Position numbers and translations under genes: made by a program
Assembly: GCF_001598275.1 (NCBI RefSeq)
Contig: NZ_BCYQ01000019.1
Coordinates: 1-50,142, forward strand
Length of the DNA: 50,142 nucleotides
Reading direction: 5' to 3'
Source: Moraxella oblonga NBRC 102422
Lineage (GTDB): Bacteria > Pseudomonadota > Gammaproteobacteria > Pseudomonadales > Moraxellaceae
Shown: positions 42,219 through 50,142 of the stretch, piece by piece
Layout of the letters: every line of letters starts with the position of its first letter
Numbering within the stretch: position 1 is the stretch's first letter
Notes under the pieces: model-generated
What the model was told of the DNA's origin: nothing
What the model saw: the letters and a program-made list of their open reading frames with translations, nothing else
Databases searched by the model: none

Positions 42219-43349
42219 TCAGTTTTCTAAAGGATAAACATCTCCCCATCCATCAACCGTAGCGGATGGAGAAATGATGTGCCGAATTGGAACTAAATGC
42301 TTTCTAAAAATATTATATTTTTTAGTATGATGTTGTAATTTGCCCGCAATAATACCTGGATGCACCTTTGTGGCTTCTGAGAATCCAATAATGTGAGCTT
42401 CTGAGAAAAATGGAGTTTTTCTAGCAATAAAACTATTCATTTTCTGCTCTGAGATGGCAAAATTGATAGAAGCTTGATTGGCAATCTCTTCCTCGATGTC
42501 CATTACTTCAAGTTGCAAGTCATTATCAACTTTTGGACAGTCCTTACCATGTCCTTGTAGTACATGCTCCAATTCATGTCGCAAAACAAACCAAAAATTA
42601 TCAATTCTGTCAAATCTTAGCGACATTCCAATTACAGGAGAATTGTCATCCAACCAAAGGCAAACGCCATCCATTTTTGAACCCTTCAAATGCTCCACAA
42701 TAACAAACCTAATGCCATGTTCAGATAAAATTCTGGGGACTTTTCTGATTTCTTCCGCTGAATACAATAGATTTTTCAATTCAGCAACTGCTGCTTTGCC
42801 TTTGGATTCAGAATAAGGAGCAACAATCATTTCTTCAGCAATCCTCTTGACATGATTTATCCAAGCTAATTGTGTGGGTTCTGCCAAATTTGTTGCATTT
42901 GTTTTTTTTGCACTATGAGCGATGGGGCTAAGAATTTCATCCAATGTTTCAACTCTGAATAATTTTTTTAGTTCCACCTCAATTCTATTAAAATCTTTCT
43001 TATTTTCTACATCTAGCCAAGACCTATTAATCATATCCACAATAGGTAGTTGACTAAATAATTTGGCTCTATGTTCAAGCTGTGGGTCAGGCATGGCTTT
43101 AAGTCTTGCTTTAGCCAGTTCATGCTTGCTTTGTAGAATCAACAATTCTTCAGCAGAAACTTGAAGTAAATCTTCTAATGTTAATGCCAATGTAGGTGTA
43201 ATTGACTTCTTATCTTGCAAAAGACGATTGACACCAGATTCATCTATCTGTAAAATTCCTGCTAGCACACGCCCAGTCCAACCTTTATCTTGTAAAAGTT
43301 GGGTTAAGGCTTGTCCAGGTGAGCGATAATGTGATATGTCATTTTTCAT
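42219..43349 (-). CDS. HTH regulator with ImmA/IrrE metallopeptidase domain
   Basis: About 376 aa. The N-terminal 65 residues are a HigA/XRE-like helix-turn-helix (S-P-G-Q-A-L-T-Q-L-L-Q-D-K-G-W-T, then L-Q-I-D-E-S-G-V-N-R-L-L). The C-terminal half is an ImmA/IrrE zinc peptidase with H-E-L-E-H near residue 257 in L-R-H-E-L-E-H-V-L-Q-G-H and the downstream E-x-x-A-N-Q-A acids. Such proteins cleave repressors or act as antitoxin-like regulators. The -10 element overlaps the first possible ATG (43358), so I chose ATG 43349, giving a nearly leaderless mRNA. Confidence 0.8.
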   Translation of the reverse strand: MKNDISHYRSPGQALTQLLQDKGWTGRVLAGILQIDESGVNRLLQDKKSITPTLALTLEDLLQVSAEELLILQSKHELAKARLKAMPDPQLEHRAKLFSQLPIVDMINRSWLDVENKKDFNRIEVELKKLFRVETLDEILSPIAHSAKKTNATNLAEPTQLAWINHVKRIAEEMIVAPYSESKGKAAVAELKNLLYSAEEIRKVPRILSEHGIRFVIVEHLKGSKMDGVCLWLDDNSPVIGMSLRFDRIDNFWFVLRHELEHVLQGHGKDCPKVDNDLQLEVMDIEEEIANQASINFAISEQKMNSFIARKTPFFSEAHIIGFSEATKVHPGIIAGKLQHHTKKYNIFRKHLVPIRHIISPSATVDGWGDVYPLEN

Positions 43350-43356
43350 AGTTTGC

Positions 43357-43385
43357 ATTCTATACTAGTTTGCACAATTTCGCAA
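43357..43385 (-). promoter_or_regulatory. Promoter and probable operator of the HTH-ImmA/IrrE operon
   Basis: Minus strand: TTGCGA (43385-43380), 17 bases, TAGAAT (43362-43357). An imperfect palindrome TGC-N2-AATT-N2-GCA at 43371-43384 overlaps the -35 and spacer, the usual place for an autorepressor site. Confidence 0.5.
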
Positions 43386-43671
43386 GTTTTTTTGGTAAAA
43401 ATATACTGAACTCCACTCTCAACTTAAAATCATCTTAAACCTTAAAGGTGGGTTGCCAAGTTATTTGTTAATCTGCACACAAACACTGTAAACCAAAAAC
43501 TTTCCAATCATGTGATTGGACAAGTGACATAAGTTTCTATCTTGCTCCCAAATTATTTTGTGTTAAAACTTAGGGTTGGGTTCTATCGTTTTATTTCAAG
43601 TGCCTTAGGGTGTTAGTTGAGAGAGGGGTATTTGGGGGTGTGTATAGTATGATTGCCCTGAGATAGTTGTT
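43386..43671. other. Intergenic region between the HTH-ImmA operon and polA
   Basis: About 286 bases without a convincing gene on either strand. It holds a perfect inverted repeat TCCAATCA-TG-TGATTGGA at 43503-43520 without a T-run. No clear terminator for polA is visible. Confidence 0.6.
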
Positions 43672-46551
43672 CTAGTGAGCCTCGTCCCAATTCGCCCCCA
43701 CACCAATCTCTACCAAAAGTGGTACGGCAAAATCCACCGTCCAACCCAAATCTTTGGCGGTATTGGTCAGCACATTTTGCATGGCGGTTTTGATGAGTTT
43801 GCCAATCTCGTCCGCCTTGTCCTCGTCTACCTCAAACACCAATTCATCATGTACTTGTAGGAGTAGTTTGGCATTGTCCTTTGGTAAAATCTTATCCACC
43901 GCAATCATTGCAAGTTTGATAATCTCGGCAGCTGAGCCTTGTAGGGGAGCATTGATACTGGCTCGTTCCGCCCCTTGCCTTATCATGGCATTTGATGAGT
44001 TGATGTCAGGGGCGTAGAGTTTGCGACCCAAAATGGTGGTTACATAACCCTTCTCTTTGGCTTGTGTTTTGGTGTTTTCCATGTAGTCATTGATGCTAGG
44101 ATAGCGGGCAAAGTAGCGTTTGATGTAGTCTTTGGCAACTTCATTGCTCACGCCAAGCTGTTTGGCAAGCCCAAACACCCCCATACCATAGAGCAGTCCA
44201 AAGTTTACCGCCTTTGCCGAGCGTCTTTCGTTGGCTGTTACTTCTGATAAAGGTTTACCCATAATCTCGCTGGCGGTGGCGGTGTGAATGTCTAGATTGT
44301 TATTAAAGGCACCAATTAGACTTTCATCACCACTAAAATGTGCCATCAGTCGTAGTTCTATCTGCGAATAGTCCGCCGCCAATATGACTCGCCCCTGTGG
44401 TGCGACAAAGGCTTGACGAATGAGTCGTCCTGTGTCGGTGCGAATGGGGATATTTTGTAAGTTGGGGTCAGATGACGACAGTCGCCCTGTGCTTGTCAGG
44501 GCTTGATGGTAGCTGGTATGCACACGCCCTTCTTTGTCGCATGCCTTGATGAGTGCGTCTGTATAGGTGCTTTTGAGTTTGGAGAGACTTCTATGTTCTA
44601 GCACGACCTCCACAAGCGGGTGGTCTATCTTGGCAAGGGTTGCCTCGGAGGTGGAATATTGCCCTGTTTTGGTTTTTTTGCCTCCTGATATGCCCAGTTT
44701 ACCAAACAAAATCTCACCAAGCTGTTTGGGGCTGGCAAGGTTAAAGCTCTCGCCTGCCAACTCAAAGGCTTTTTGTTCCAAAATGCTGATTTGATTGTCA
44801 AAAACAGAAGACAATTTGCCCAAAAATTCACTCTTAATCAAGATACCATCATGCTCCATTTGAGCGAGGATTTGGGCGGTGGGAATTTCTAATCGTTCCA
44901 ATAATTGTTTGGTATTTTGGTCTTTTTGTAAATATTCAAAAAATACGCTAAATAACCGATAAGTAATGTCCGCATCTTCACAGGCATATTGACTTGCCTT
45001 TTCAATTTCCACTTTATCAAACGTGATTTGTTTTGCCCCCTTGCCAGCGACTTCCTCAAAGGTGGTGGTTTTGACACCCAGATAATGATTTGCCAAATCG
45101 TCCATATTGTGCCGTGTGGCGGTGCTGTTGATGACATAACTGGCTAGCATGGTATCCATGTGCCAATTTGTCAAATCAATGCCATATTTTTTAAAAATAT
45201 GACTGTCGTATTTAATATGCTGACCGATTTTACCGATACTTTGATTTTCTAAAATTGGTTTTAATTCATTTAAAACAAAATTAATGTCCAATTGATTATC
45301 TAACAATAGATTAAAATCCCCTGTATGCCCAACAGGAATATAGTAGCCATTATAATTGTGGGTGGAGATACTAATACCTACCAAATCCGCCTTTTGCCAA
45401 TCAACATCAGTAGTTTCGGTATCAATGGCAAAATGTGAACTTGTCTTTAAATGGGTGATGAGATTTAAAAAATCAGTGGCATTATCAATGGTGCGATAAT
45501 TGGTAGGTTGAATAAGTAAGGGTTTGACAACTAATTCATCGTGATTATTTGATTCATGACCAAAAGAATTATTGAATTCATCATTGGCGTTATCAAATAA
45601 ATCATCAGTCGTTGGCAAATCCGCCATTTTTAATAAAGCCGATTGCTGTGCCATTTCTTTTTTAAATTCTAATTCTTTAAATAGTTCATACAATGCGTTG
45701 GCTCGCCCAATGGTTGCAGTTTGACTGTTGTCTAGTTTTAATTCATCAAAAGAAATGGGTAAAGTTAAATTGGTAACAATGGTAGCAAGCGTGCGATTTA
45801 GGGGAATGGTGTGGGCATGGTCTGCCAAATTTTTGCCAACCACGCCTTTGATGTCTGCTATATTTGCCAAAATGCCATCAATATCGCCATAGTCGGTGAG
45901 TAATTTACTGGCGGTCTTTGCCCCAACTTTGGGAATGCCTGCGATGCCGTCTACACTGTCGCCCATCAAGGTGAGGTAATCGGCGATTTGGGTGGTGTGT
46001 ACACCAAACTTGTCAAACACGCCTTGTGCGTCCGTGATTTTGTCCTTGAAGCTATCCTCTAAAATCACACAGTCGTTGACAAGCTGTGCCATGTCCTTAT
46101 CACCTGTGGAGATGATGACAGGGTAGCCGTGCGTGCAGGCGGTATAAGCAAGTGTGCCGATGATGTCGTCCGCTTCATAGCCGTCAATTTTGATAAGCGG
46201 TATGCCCAATTTTTCAATCATCTGGTGAATGTAGGGAATTTGTACCCTTAAATCCTCATCCATCGGTGGGCGATGGGCTTTGTATGCCTCCGACAATTCA
46301 TGGCGAAAGGTTGGGGCTTTGGTGTCAAAGGCGACCGCCATGTGAGTGGGGTTGTATTTGTTTATCAGCTTGTTTAGGGCATTTAGCACGCCACGAATGG
46401 CATTGGTGGGCAGACCGTCCTTGTTGGATAAAGGTGGCAGTCCATGAAAACAGCGAAACAAATAATATGAGCCGTCCACCAATATCACAGGCGGACGAGT
46501 GCGGTCAATGTGGGTGGTGTCAAAGGTGGCAAGGTTTGGAGTATGAGTCAT
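43672..46551 (-). CDS. polA: DNA polymerase I
   Basis: 959-aa three-domain repair and Okazaki-processing enzyme. The 5' nuclease domain (about 20-310) has V-D-G-S-Y-Y-L-F-R, Y-E-A-D-D-I-I-G and G-D-S-V-D-G-I-A-G-I-P; the 3'-5' exonuclease domain keeps D and E in A-I-D-T-E-T-T-D; the polymerase domain has motif A D-Y-S-Q-I-E-L-R, motif B R-R-S-A-K-A-V-N-F-G-L-L-Y-G and motif C V-H-D-E-L-V-F-E-V. The frame opens at 46590, but that lies upstream of the predicted transcription start, so ATG 46551 (M-T-H-T-P-N) was chosen. Confidence 0.96.
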   Translation of the reverse strand: MTHTPNLATFDTTHIDRTRPPVILVDGSYYLFRCFHGLPPLSNKDGLPTNAIRGVLNALNKLINKYNPTHMAVAFDTKAPTFRHELSEAYKAHRPPMDEDLRVQIPYIHQMIEKLGIPLIKIDGYEADDIIGTLAYTACTHGYPVIISTGDKDMAQLVNDCVILEDSFKDKITDAQGVFDKFGVHTTQIADYLTLMGDSVDGIAGIPKVGAKTASKLLTDYGDIDGILANIADIKGVVGKNLADHAHTIPLNRTLATIVTNLTLPISFDELKLDNSQTATIGRANALYELFKELEFKKEMAQQSALLKMADLPTTDDLFDNANDEFNNSFGHESNNHDELVVKPLLIQPTNYRTIDNATDFLNLITHLKTSSHFAIDTETTDVDWQKADLVGISISTHNYNGYYIPVGHTGDFNLLLDNQLDINFVLNELKPILENQSIGKIGQHIKYDSHIFKKYGIDLTNWHMDTMLASYVINSTATRHNMDDLANHYLGVKTTTFEEVAGKGAKQITFDKVEIEKASQYACEDADITYRLFSVFFEYLQKDQNTKQLLERLEIPTAQILAQMEHDGILIKSEFLGKLSSVFDNQISILEQKAFELAGESFNLASPKQLGEILFGKLGISGGKKTKTGQYSTSEATLAKIDHPLVEVVLEHRSLSKLKSTYTDALIKACDKEGRVHTSYHQALTSTGRLSSSDPNLQNIPIRTDTGRLIRQAFVAPQGRVILAADYSQIELRLMAHFSGDESLIGAFNNNLDIHTATASEIMGKPLSEVTANERRSAKAVNFGLLYGMGVFGLAKQLGVSNEVAKDYIKRYFARYPSINDYMENTKTQAKEKGYVTTILGRKLYAPDINSSNAMIRQGAERASINAPLQGSAAEIIKLAMIAVDKILPKDNAKLLLQVHDELVFEVDEDKADEIGKLIKTAMQNVLTNTAKDLGWTVDFAVPLLVEIGVGANWDEAH

Positions 46552-46579
46552 GGAGGTTTTGGTGGTAAAAATTTGGATT

Positions 46580-46585
46580 ATTATA
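46580..46585 (-). promoter_or_regulatory. -10 element of polA
   Basis: Minus strand GGGTATAATAA, a perfect TATAAT 28 bases before the chosen ATG. No good -35. Confidence 0.45.
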
Positions 46586-46697
46586 CCCAAATTGATAAGC
46601 CTTAGGGAGCTGTTTTTGAGTTTTTGAATTTATTTTAAAAAATCATCATATTTATCAATGAATTAGGTTTTTTTTTGATAAAAAATCCCATTGGCTA

Positions 46698-46726
46698 TTG
46701 CAAAAAAGCCAGTTTTGTTATATTGT
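46698..46726 (+). promoter_or_regulatory. Promoter of the 234-aa membrane protein gene
   Basis: TTGCAA at 46698-46703, 17-base spacer, TATTGT at 46721-46726; 32 bases before the ATG. Confidence 0.45.
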
Positions 46727-46757
46727 AATAATGAACATATGTTTTAAGGAATGTCGT

Positions 46758-47462
46758 ATGAGCCAAAACAATGATGAACATCGTGATGTCGCCACTTACT
46801 TTTTTGGTCACCCTGAACTGTTTTATTCAAAAGTGAATATCAAACAAACAGCGATTACTGCTGTTGTTGCCATTGTCGCTGCTATTTTGGCTTATGTTTG
46901 TTGGTTTAATCCAGAGTTGATTGTATCGGCAGGGGCAGGAAGTGCCAAAGAAACCCAATTTGGCATATTGATGACGGCGGTTAAGTGGATTAGCCCTGTT
47001 GTTTTATTGGTTTCATCAGCGATGATTTTGGGTGGTGGTGTCAGAACGCATTATGACAAACAATCCAATGGGGCGATTTCCACCGACTTTTTGGTCAAAC
47101 ACATCTCTGCCGAACATCAAGAGGTGCGTGAGTGGTTTTTAAATGGTGAATTTGATAAAATCCTTGCTCTGCCTGTTGTGTCCGATTATTATAACAAGGA
47201 TATTTCAACATTGACATTGGCACATAATCCCACTGGCAAAACTTTTTATGCCTTTTGTGAATATCAGTTTTATGATGCAGACAATCATGGCAAATTGCTA
47301 GGCACTGTCAAAACAGAAAAACTCGTACCAAAACACATCAGCGAGCCTCAATATTCTGCACTCATGCCAATGGTAGAGGCCAACCTCAAGGCAATCAAAG
47401 AAGTATCCGATGCAGCCAGCAAAGAAAAAAATATCATCGTAACACCAAACCTTCACTCCTAA
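46758..47462 (+). CDS. Hypothetical inner-membrane protein
   Basis: 234 aa from ATG 46758, behind AAGGA at 46746-46750. Two membrane helices (about residues 30-50 and 73-95, I-T-A-V-V-A-I-V-A-A-I-L-A and P-V-V-L-L-V-S-S-A-M-I-L-G-G-G-V), then a soluble domain of about 135 residues with H-I-S-A-E-H-Q-E-V-R-E-W-F. No family recognised. Convergent with the small lipoprotein gene across a shared terminator. Confidence 0.7.
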   Translation: MSQNNDEHRDVATYFFGHPELFYSKVNIKQTAITAVVAIVAAILAYVCWFNPELIVSAGAGSAKETQFGILMTAVKWISPVVLLVSSAMILGGGVRTHYDKQSNGAISTDFLVKHISAEHQEVREWFLNGEFDKILALPVVSDYYNKDISTLTLAHNPTGKTFYAFCEYQFYDADNHGKLLGTVKTEKLVPKHISEPQYSALMPMVEANLKAIKEVSDAASKEKNIIVTPNLHS

Positions 47463-47504
47463 TCAACAACTCTAAATCATTAACTGCTACTTGTTGTCTT
47501 AAAA

Positions 47505-47531
47505 ACAAAACCCCAATTTTGGGGTTTTTTT
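47505..47531. terminator. Bidirectional terminator
   Basis: AAAACCCC paired with GGGGTTTT around AATTTT, with A-run and T-run, between convergent genes. Confidence 0.85.
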
Positions 47532-47532
47532 G

Positions 47533-47808
47533 TTATTTATACTCAGTGCACGTAATTTTTTCATCAGCACAAAACATCTCATGTAGATTTGCGGTGCATT
47601 GTTTTTTTACGTCCAAAAATGCCCGTCCACGACTGGTATTTTCAGCTTGGTAAGTATCAGTAAAAGGCGTGATTTTACAGACATGTATGGTGTTAGGAAC
47701 GACATCAACCACAACAGGTACAGGGATATTGATGGAATTGTCTTGAACGGTGAGGCAAGCAGACAAAGAAGTGCAAAAAATCGCAATGATACCAAAATGA
47801 GTTTTCAT
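47533..47808 (-). CDS. Small lipoprotein with paired cysteines
   Basis: 91-aa precursor with lipobox L-S-A-C (Cys18) after a short hydrophobic core (F-G-I-I-A-I-F-C-T-S). The mature part has four Cys (H-V-C-K, K-Q-C-T, M-F-C-A, I-T-C-T), likely two disulfides. No domain recognised. ATG 47808 opens the signal peptide; a TTG at 47820 is the only upstream alternative. Confidence 0.7.
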   Translation of the reverse strand: MKTHFGIIAIFCTSLSACLTVQDNSINIPVPVVVDVVPNTIHVCKITPFTDTYQAENTSRGRAFLDVKKQCTANLHEMFCADEKITCTEYK

Positions 47809-47960
47809 AAAATTACCCAAAAATTAAAAAATAAAAATACCACAAAATTGTCATGGTATTATACAAATGTATTCTGACATAAATTTTAGGAGTGTGTAAT
47901 AAATTGTAACATCTTTTTTTATTTTGGTTGGGTTTGTGGGTGTGGGCGGTTTTTATGTAT

Positions 47961-48326
47961 TTAACCACCAAATATCGCCATGCCCCATAATATCACGACC
48001 AAAATCAGTGCCACAACTTGAGCTGATGAGCCGACATCTTTGGCGATTTTGGCGAGAGGGTGAATCTCCATAGAAGTGTGGTCTACGGCAGCTTCTAGGG
48101 CGGTGTTAAAAAATTCTACAATCAAGGATAAAAATGAGCCAAATACCAAAATCATCTTTACCGCCAAAGTAAAATCAAGCCACAACGCCAATACAATTAA
48201 GGGTAGATGTACCATCATCAATTGAAAAATGGCAGGTTCTTTTAAGGCAACCTTAAAGCCGTCCTTAGAATAAGATAAAGTTTTAATAATGCGTTTTAAG
48301 CCTGTGGTTTTATTGAATGCGGACAT
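47961..48326 (-). CDS. dgkA: Diacylglycerol kinase
   Basis: 121-aa trimeric inner-membrane enzyme phosphorylating diacylglycerol to phosphatidate, recycling lipid from envelope glycan synthesis. Three membrane helices; catalytic signature E-F-F-N-T-A-L-E-A-A-V-D near residues 66-77 and the following K-D-V-G-S-S-A-Q. Normal length. Divergent from prfC. Confidence 0.95.
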   Translation of the reverse strand: MSAFNKTTGLKRIIKTLSYSKDGFKVALKEPAIFQLMMVHLPLIVLALWLDFTLAVKMILVFGSFLSLIVEFFNTALEAAVDHTSMEIHPLAKIAKDVGSSAQVVALILVVILWGMAIFGG

Positions 48327-48357
48327 GGTGTAAGCTGTGTCGGTTGTGGGGGAAAAT

Positions 48358-48386
48358 ATTATAGCATTTTAGCTCTTTTTGGTAAA
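48358..48386 (-). promoter_or_regulatory. Promoter of dgkA
   Basis: Minus strand: TTTACC (48386-48381), 17-base spacer ending in TGC, perfect TATAAT (48363-48358): an extended -10 promoter, 32 bases before the start. Confidence 0.55.
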
Positions 48387-48430
48387 ATCTGTTAAAATAG
48401 GGCGATGTTGTCTTTATATTTAGTATCGTT

Positions 48431-50014
48431 ATGAAAAAACTCCACCAAGAAATCGCCAAACGCCGTACATTCGCCATCATCAGCCACCCTGACGCAGGTA
48501 AAACCACAATGACCGAAAAGCTCCTTTTGTGGGGCAAGGCAATCTTGACCGCAGGCGAGGTCAAAAGCCGTAAAACCGACAAACACGCCACCTCTGACTG
48601 GATGAGTATGGAGCAGGAGCGGGGCATTTCTATTACCACCTCTGTGATGCAGTTTCCTTATGGCGACTGTATGGTAAACCTACTTGACACCCCCGGACAC
48701 GCTGACTTTTCAGAAGATACTTATCGCACCTTGACCGCCGTTGATAGTGCCTTGATGGTCATTGATGGGGCAAAGGGTGTGGAAGAGCGGACGATTAAAC
48801 TGATGGAAGTCTGCCGTATGCGTGATACGCCCATCATCAGTTTTGTCAATAAACTTGACCGTGAAATCCAAAATCCGCTTGCCCTCTTAGATGAAATTGA
48901 AAGCGTGCTAAAAATCAAATGCGTGCCGTTTTGTTATCCCATTGGTATGGGGCAAGATTTTGTGGGGGTGTACAACTTTTTTGATAACAAAACTTATCTG
49001 TATAAAAAGGGCTTTGGCACACAATTAACCGAGATTGAAACGCTTGATGGCTACGACCACGATGAGATTAAGGGGCGACTGGGCGAGCTTTTGTGGAATG
49101 AGTTTTTGGAAGGGGTGGAGCTTGCCGAAATGGCATTTGGCGATTGGGACATTGATGAGTTCTTGGCAGGCAAGCAAACGCCTGTACTGTTTGGGACGGC
49201 TTTGGGTAATTTTGGCGTGGATATGGTGCTAGACACCCTAACCAAATACGCCCCAGCCCCCAAAGACCACAATGCCGTGGAGCGAGTGGTCAAGGCGGAC
49301 GAGCCAAATTTCACAGGCTTTGTCTTTAAAATCCAAGCCAATATGGACCCCAAACACCGAGACCGTGTTGCCTTTATGCGTATTTGTTCTGGCAAGTATG
49401 AAAAAGGTATGAAATTAAACCATATTCGTATTGGCAAAGAAGTGCGAGTGTCAGATGCGTTGATGTTTTTGGCAGGCGACCGTGAAAGCCTTGAAGAGGC
49501 GTATGCTGGCGACATTATTGGCTTGCACAATCACGGCACAATTCAGATTGGCGACAGTTTCACCAGTGGCGAAACCCTTAATTTTACAGGCATTCCGCAC
49601 TTTGCCCCAGAACTGTTTCGCCGTGTGGTGCTAAAAGACCCACTAAAATCCAAGCAACTGCAAAAAGGCTTACAGCAATTATCCGAAGAAGGGGCAACCC
49701 AAGTCTTTATGCCTCAAATCAACAACGACCTGATTTTGGGGGCGGTGGGTGTTTTGCAGTTTGAAGTGGTGGCTCATCGTCTTTTGGAAGAATACAAGGT
49801 GCAATGTGCCTTTGAGCCAATTTCTATTGCCACCGTCCGCTGGGTGCATTGCGATGATAAAGTCGCTTTTGAAAAATTTAAGAAAAAAGCCCACGACCAA
49901 CTCTCACTTGATGGCGGTGGTTATTTAACCTACCTTGCCCCAAGCCGTGTCAATTTGCAGTTAATGCAGGAGCGGTATCCTGAGGTGGAGTTTAGAAGCA
50001 CGAGGGAGCATTGA
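48431..50014 (+). CDS. prfC: Peptide chain release factor 3
   Basis: Translational GTPase that recycles RF1 and RF2 from the ribosome after termination. 527 aa. G1 S-H-P-D-A-G-K-T-T at residues 18-26, switch G-I-S-I-T-T-S, G3 D-T-P-G-H near 87-91, G4 N-K-L-D-R, then EF-G-like domain 2 and the RF3 C-terminal domain. [10 protein letters not shown] distinguishes RF3 from EF-G. A -10-like TAAAAT lies at 48393-48398 in the divergent region. Confidence 0.97.
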   Translation: MKKLHQEIAKRRTFAIISHPDAGKTTMTEKLLLWGKAILTAGEVKSRKTDKHATSDWMSMEQERGISITTSVMQFPYGDCMVNLLDTPGHADFSEDTYRTLTAVDSALMVIDGAKGVEERTIKLMEVCRMRDTPIISFVNKLDREIQNPLALLDEIESVLKIKCVPFCYPIGMGQDFVGVYNFFDNKTYLYKKGFGTQLTEIETLDGYDHDEIKGRLGELLWNEFLEGVELAEMAFGDWDIDEFLAGKQTPVLFGTALGNFGVDMVLDTLTKYAPAPKDHNAVERVVKADEPNFTGFVFKIQANMDPKHRDRVAFMRICSGKYEKGMKLNHIRIGKEVRVSDALMFLAGDRESLEEAYAGDIIGLHNHGTIQIGDSFTSGETLNFTGIPHFAPELFRRVVLKDPLKSKQLQKGLQQLSEEGATQVFMPQINNDLILGAVGVLQFEVVAHRLLEEYKVQCAFEPISIATVRWVHCDDKVAFEKFKKKAHDQLSLDGGGYLTYLAPSRVNLQLMQERYPEVEFRSTREH

Positions 50015-50048
50015 TTTAAAAAAGTTAATTAACAACCCTTACAATCAT

Positions 50049-50088
50049 AAAAATTGCTCATTTATATTTGTGATGAGCGATTTTTTGT
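50049..50088 (+). terminator. Terminator of prfC
   Basis: ATTGCTCAT (50053-50061) pairs with ATGAGCGAT (50073-50081), one G-T pair, followed by a T-run. Nothing else is seen to the window end. Confidence 0.7.
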
Positions 50089-50142
50089 TTTATTTTGTTA
50101 TAAAAAATTTGAGTTTATTAATCATTTTATTTGGGACTGTAC

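Noticed and set aside
46266-46568. Plus-strand frame of 100 codons at the polA 5' end
   Set aside because: Antisense shadow of polA with skewed Trp/Cys/Arg content.
46668-46676. T9 tract upstream of the 234-aa membrane protein gene
   Set aside because: It lies about 20 bases upstream of the -35 element and outside any reading frame; a role in switching is possible but unsupported.

Overview
The window reads as a chromosomal segment of a Moraxellaceae bacterium, most likely a Moraxella species. The grounds are the protein set (azlCD, ackA-pta, glyQS, pilMNOPQ-aroKB, metXW, ileS-lspA-fkpB), the AT-leaning coding DNA, the short intergenic spaces, and a recurring extended -10 promoter of the type TATGCTAAAAT. 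The species assignment is inference; there is no rRNA or other marker in the window. I found no tRNA, rRNA, IS element, integrase or CRISPR array.

Layout. 1-4833: branched-chain amino acid exporter azlCD, a TfoX-like protein, acetate kinase and phosphate acetyltransferase, and a PspC-domain protein. 5041-8829: glycyl-tRNA synthetase subunits glyQ and glyS, split by a two-gene AT-rich module (57-aa protein plus GNAT acetyltransferase) that looks like a toxin-antitoxin pair. 8914-14025: thiE-like gene, pgk, a small lipoprotein and the class A penicillin-binding protein gene mrcA. 14238-24351: type IV pilus assembly operon pilMNOPQ, then aroK-aroB, a SPOR-domain protein, beta-carbonic anhydrase and hisC. 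24405-29006: dusC, a periplasmic protein, an AI-2E/PerM family permease, a cytochrome c lipoprotein and small membrane proteins.

29143-37809: the normally compact ileS-lspA-fkpB cluster is interrupted twice. Between ileS and lspA lie a SMI1/KNR4 protein, a broken remnant that could be a toxin C-terminus coupled to a small putative immunity gene, a DUF1963 protein and a vapBC module. Between lspA and fkpB lie a frameshifted ribbon-helix-helix-like antitoxin and two secreted proteins. One of these has its signal peptide encoded by seven GGCTT pentanucleotide repeats and is currently out of frame, an Opa-like phase-variation switch.

37827-43349: citE-like lyase, Sel1-repeat protein, metW, metX, a 47-aa cysteine-rich protein, a candidate small RNA with twin identical hairpin loops, and an HTH-ImmA/IrrE metallopeptidase regulator with a partner gene. 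43672-50014: polA, a two-helix membrane protein, a small lipoprotein, dgkA and prfC.

The housekeeping genes cover acetate overflow, translation, glycolysis, cell wall synthesis, pilus-mediated motility and DNA uptake, shikimate, histidine and methionine synthesis, and DNA repair. The accessory genes (toxin-antitoxin-like, immunity-like, phase-variable secreted) sit inside the translation and lipoprotein-processing operons, which seem to serve as insertion points.
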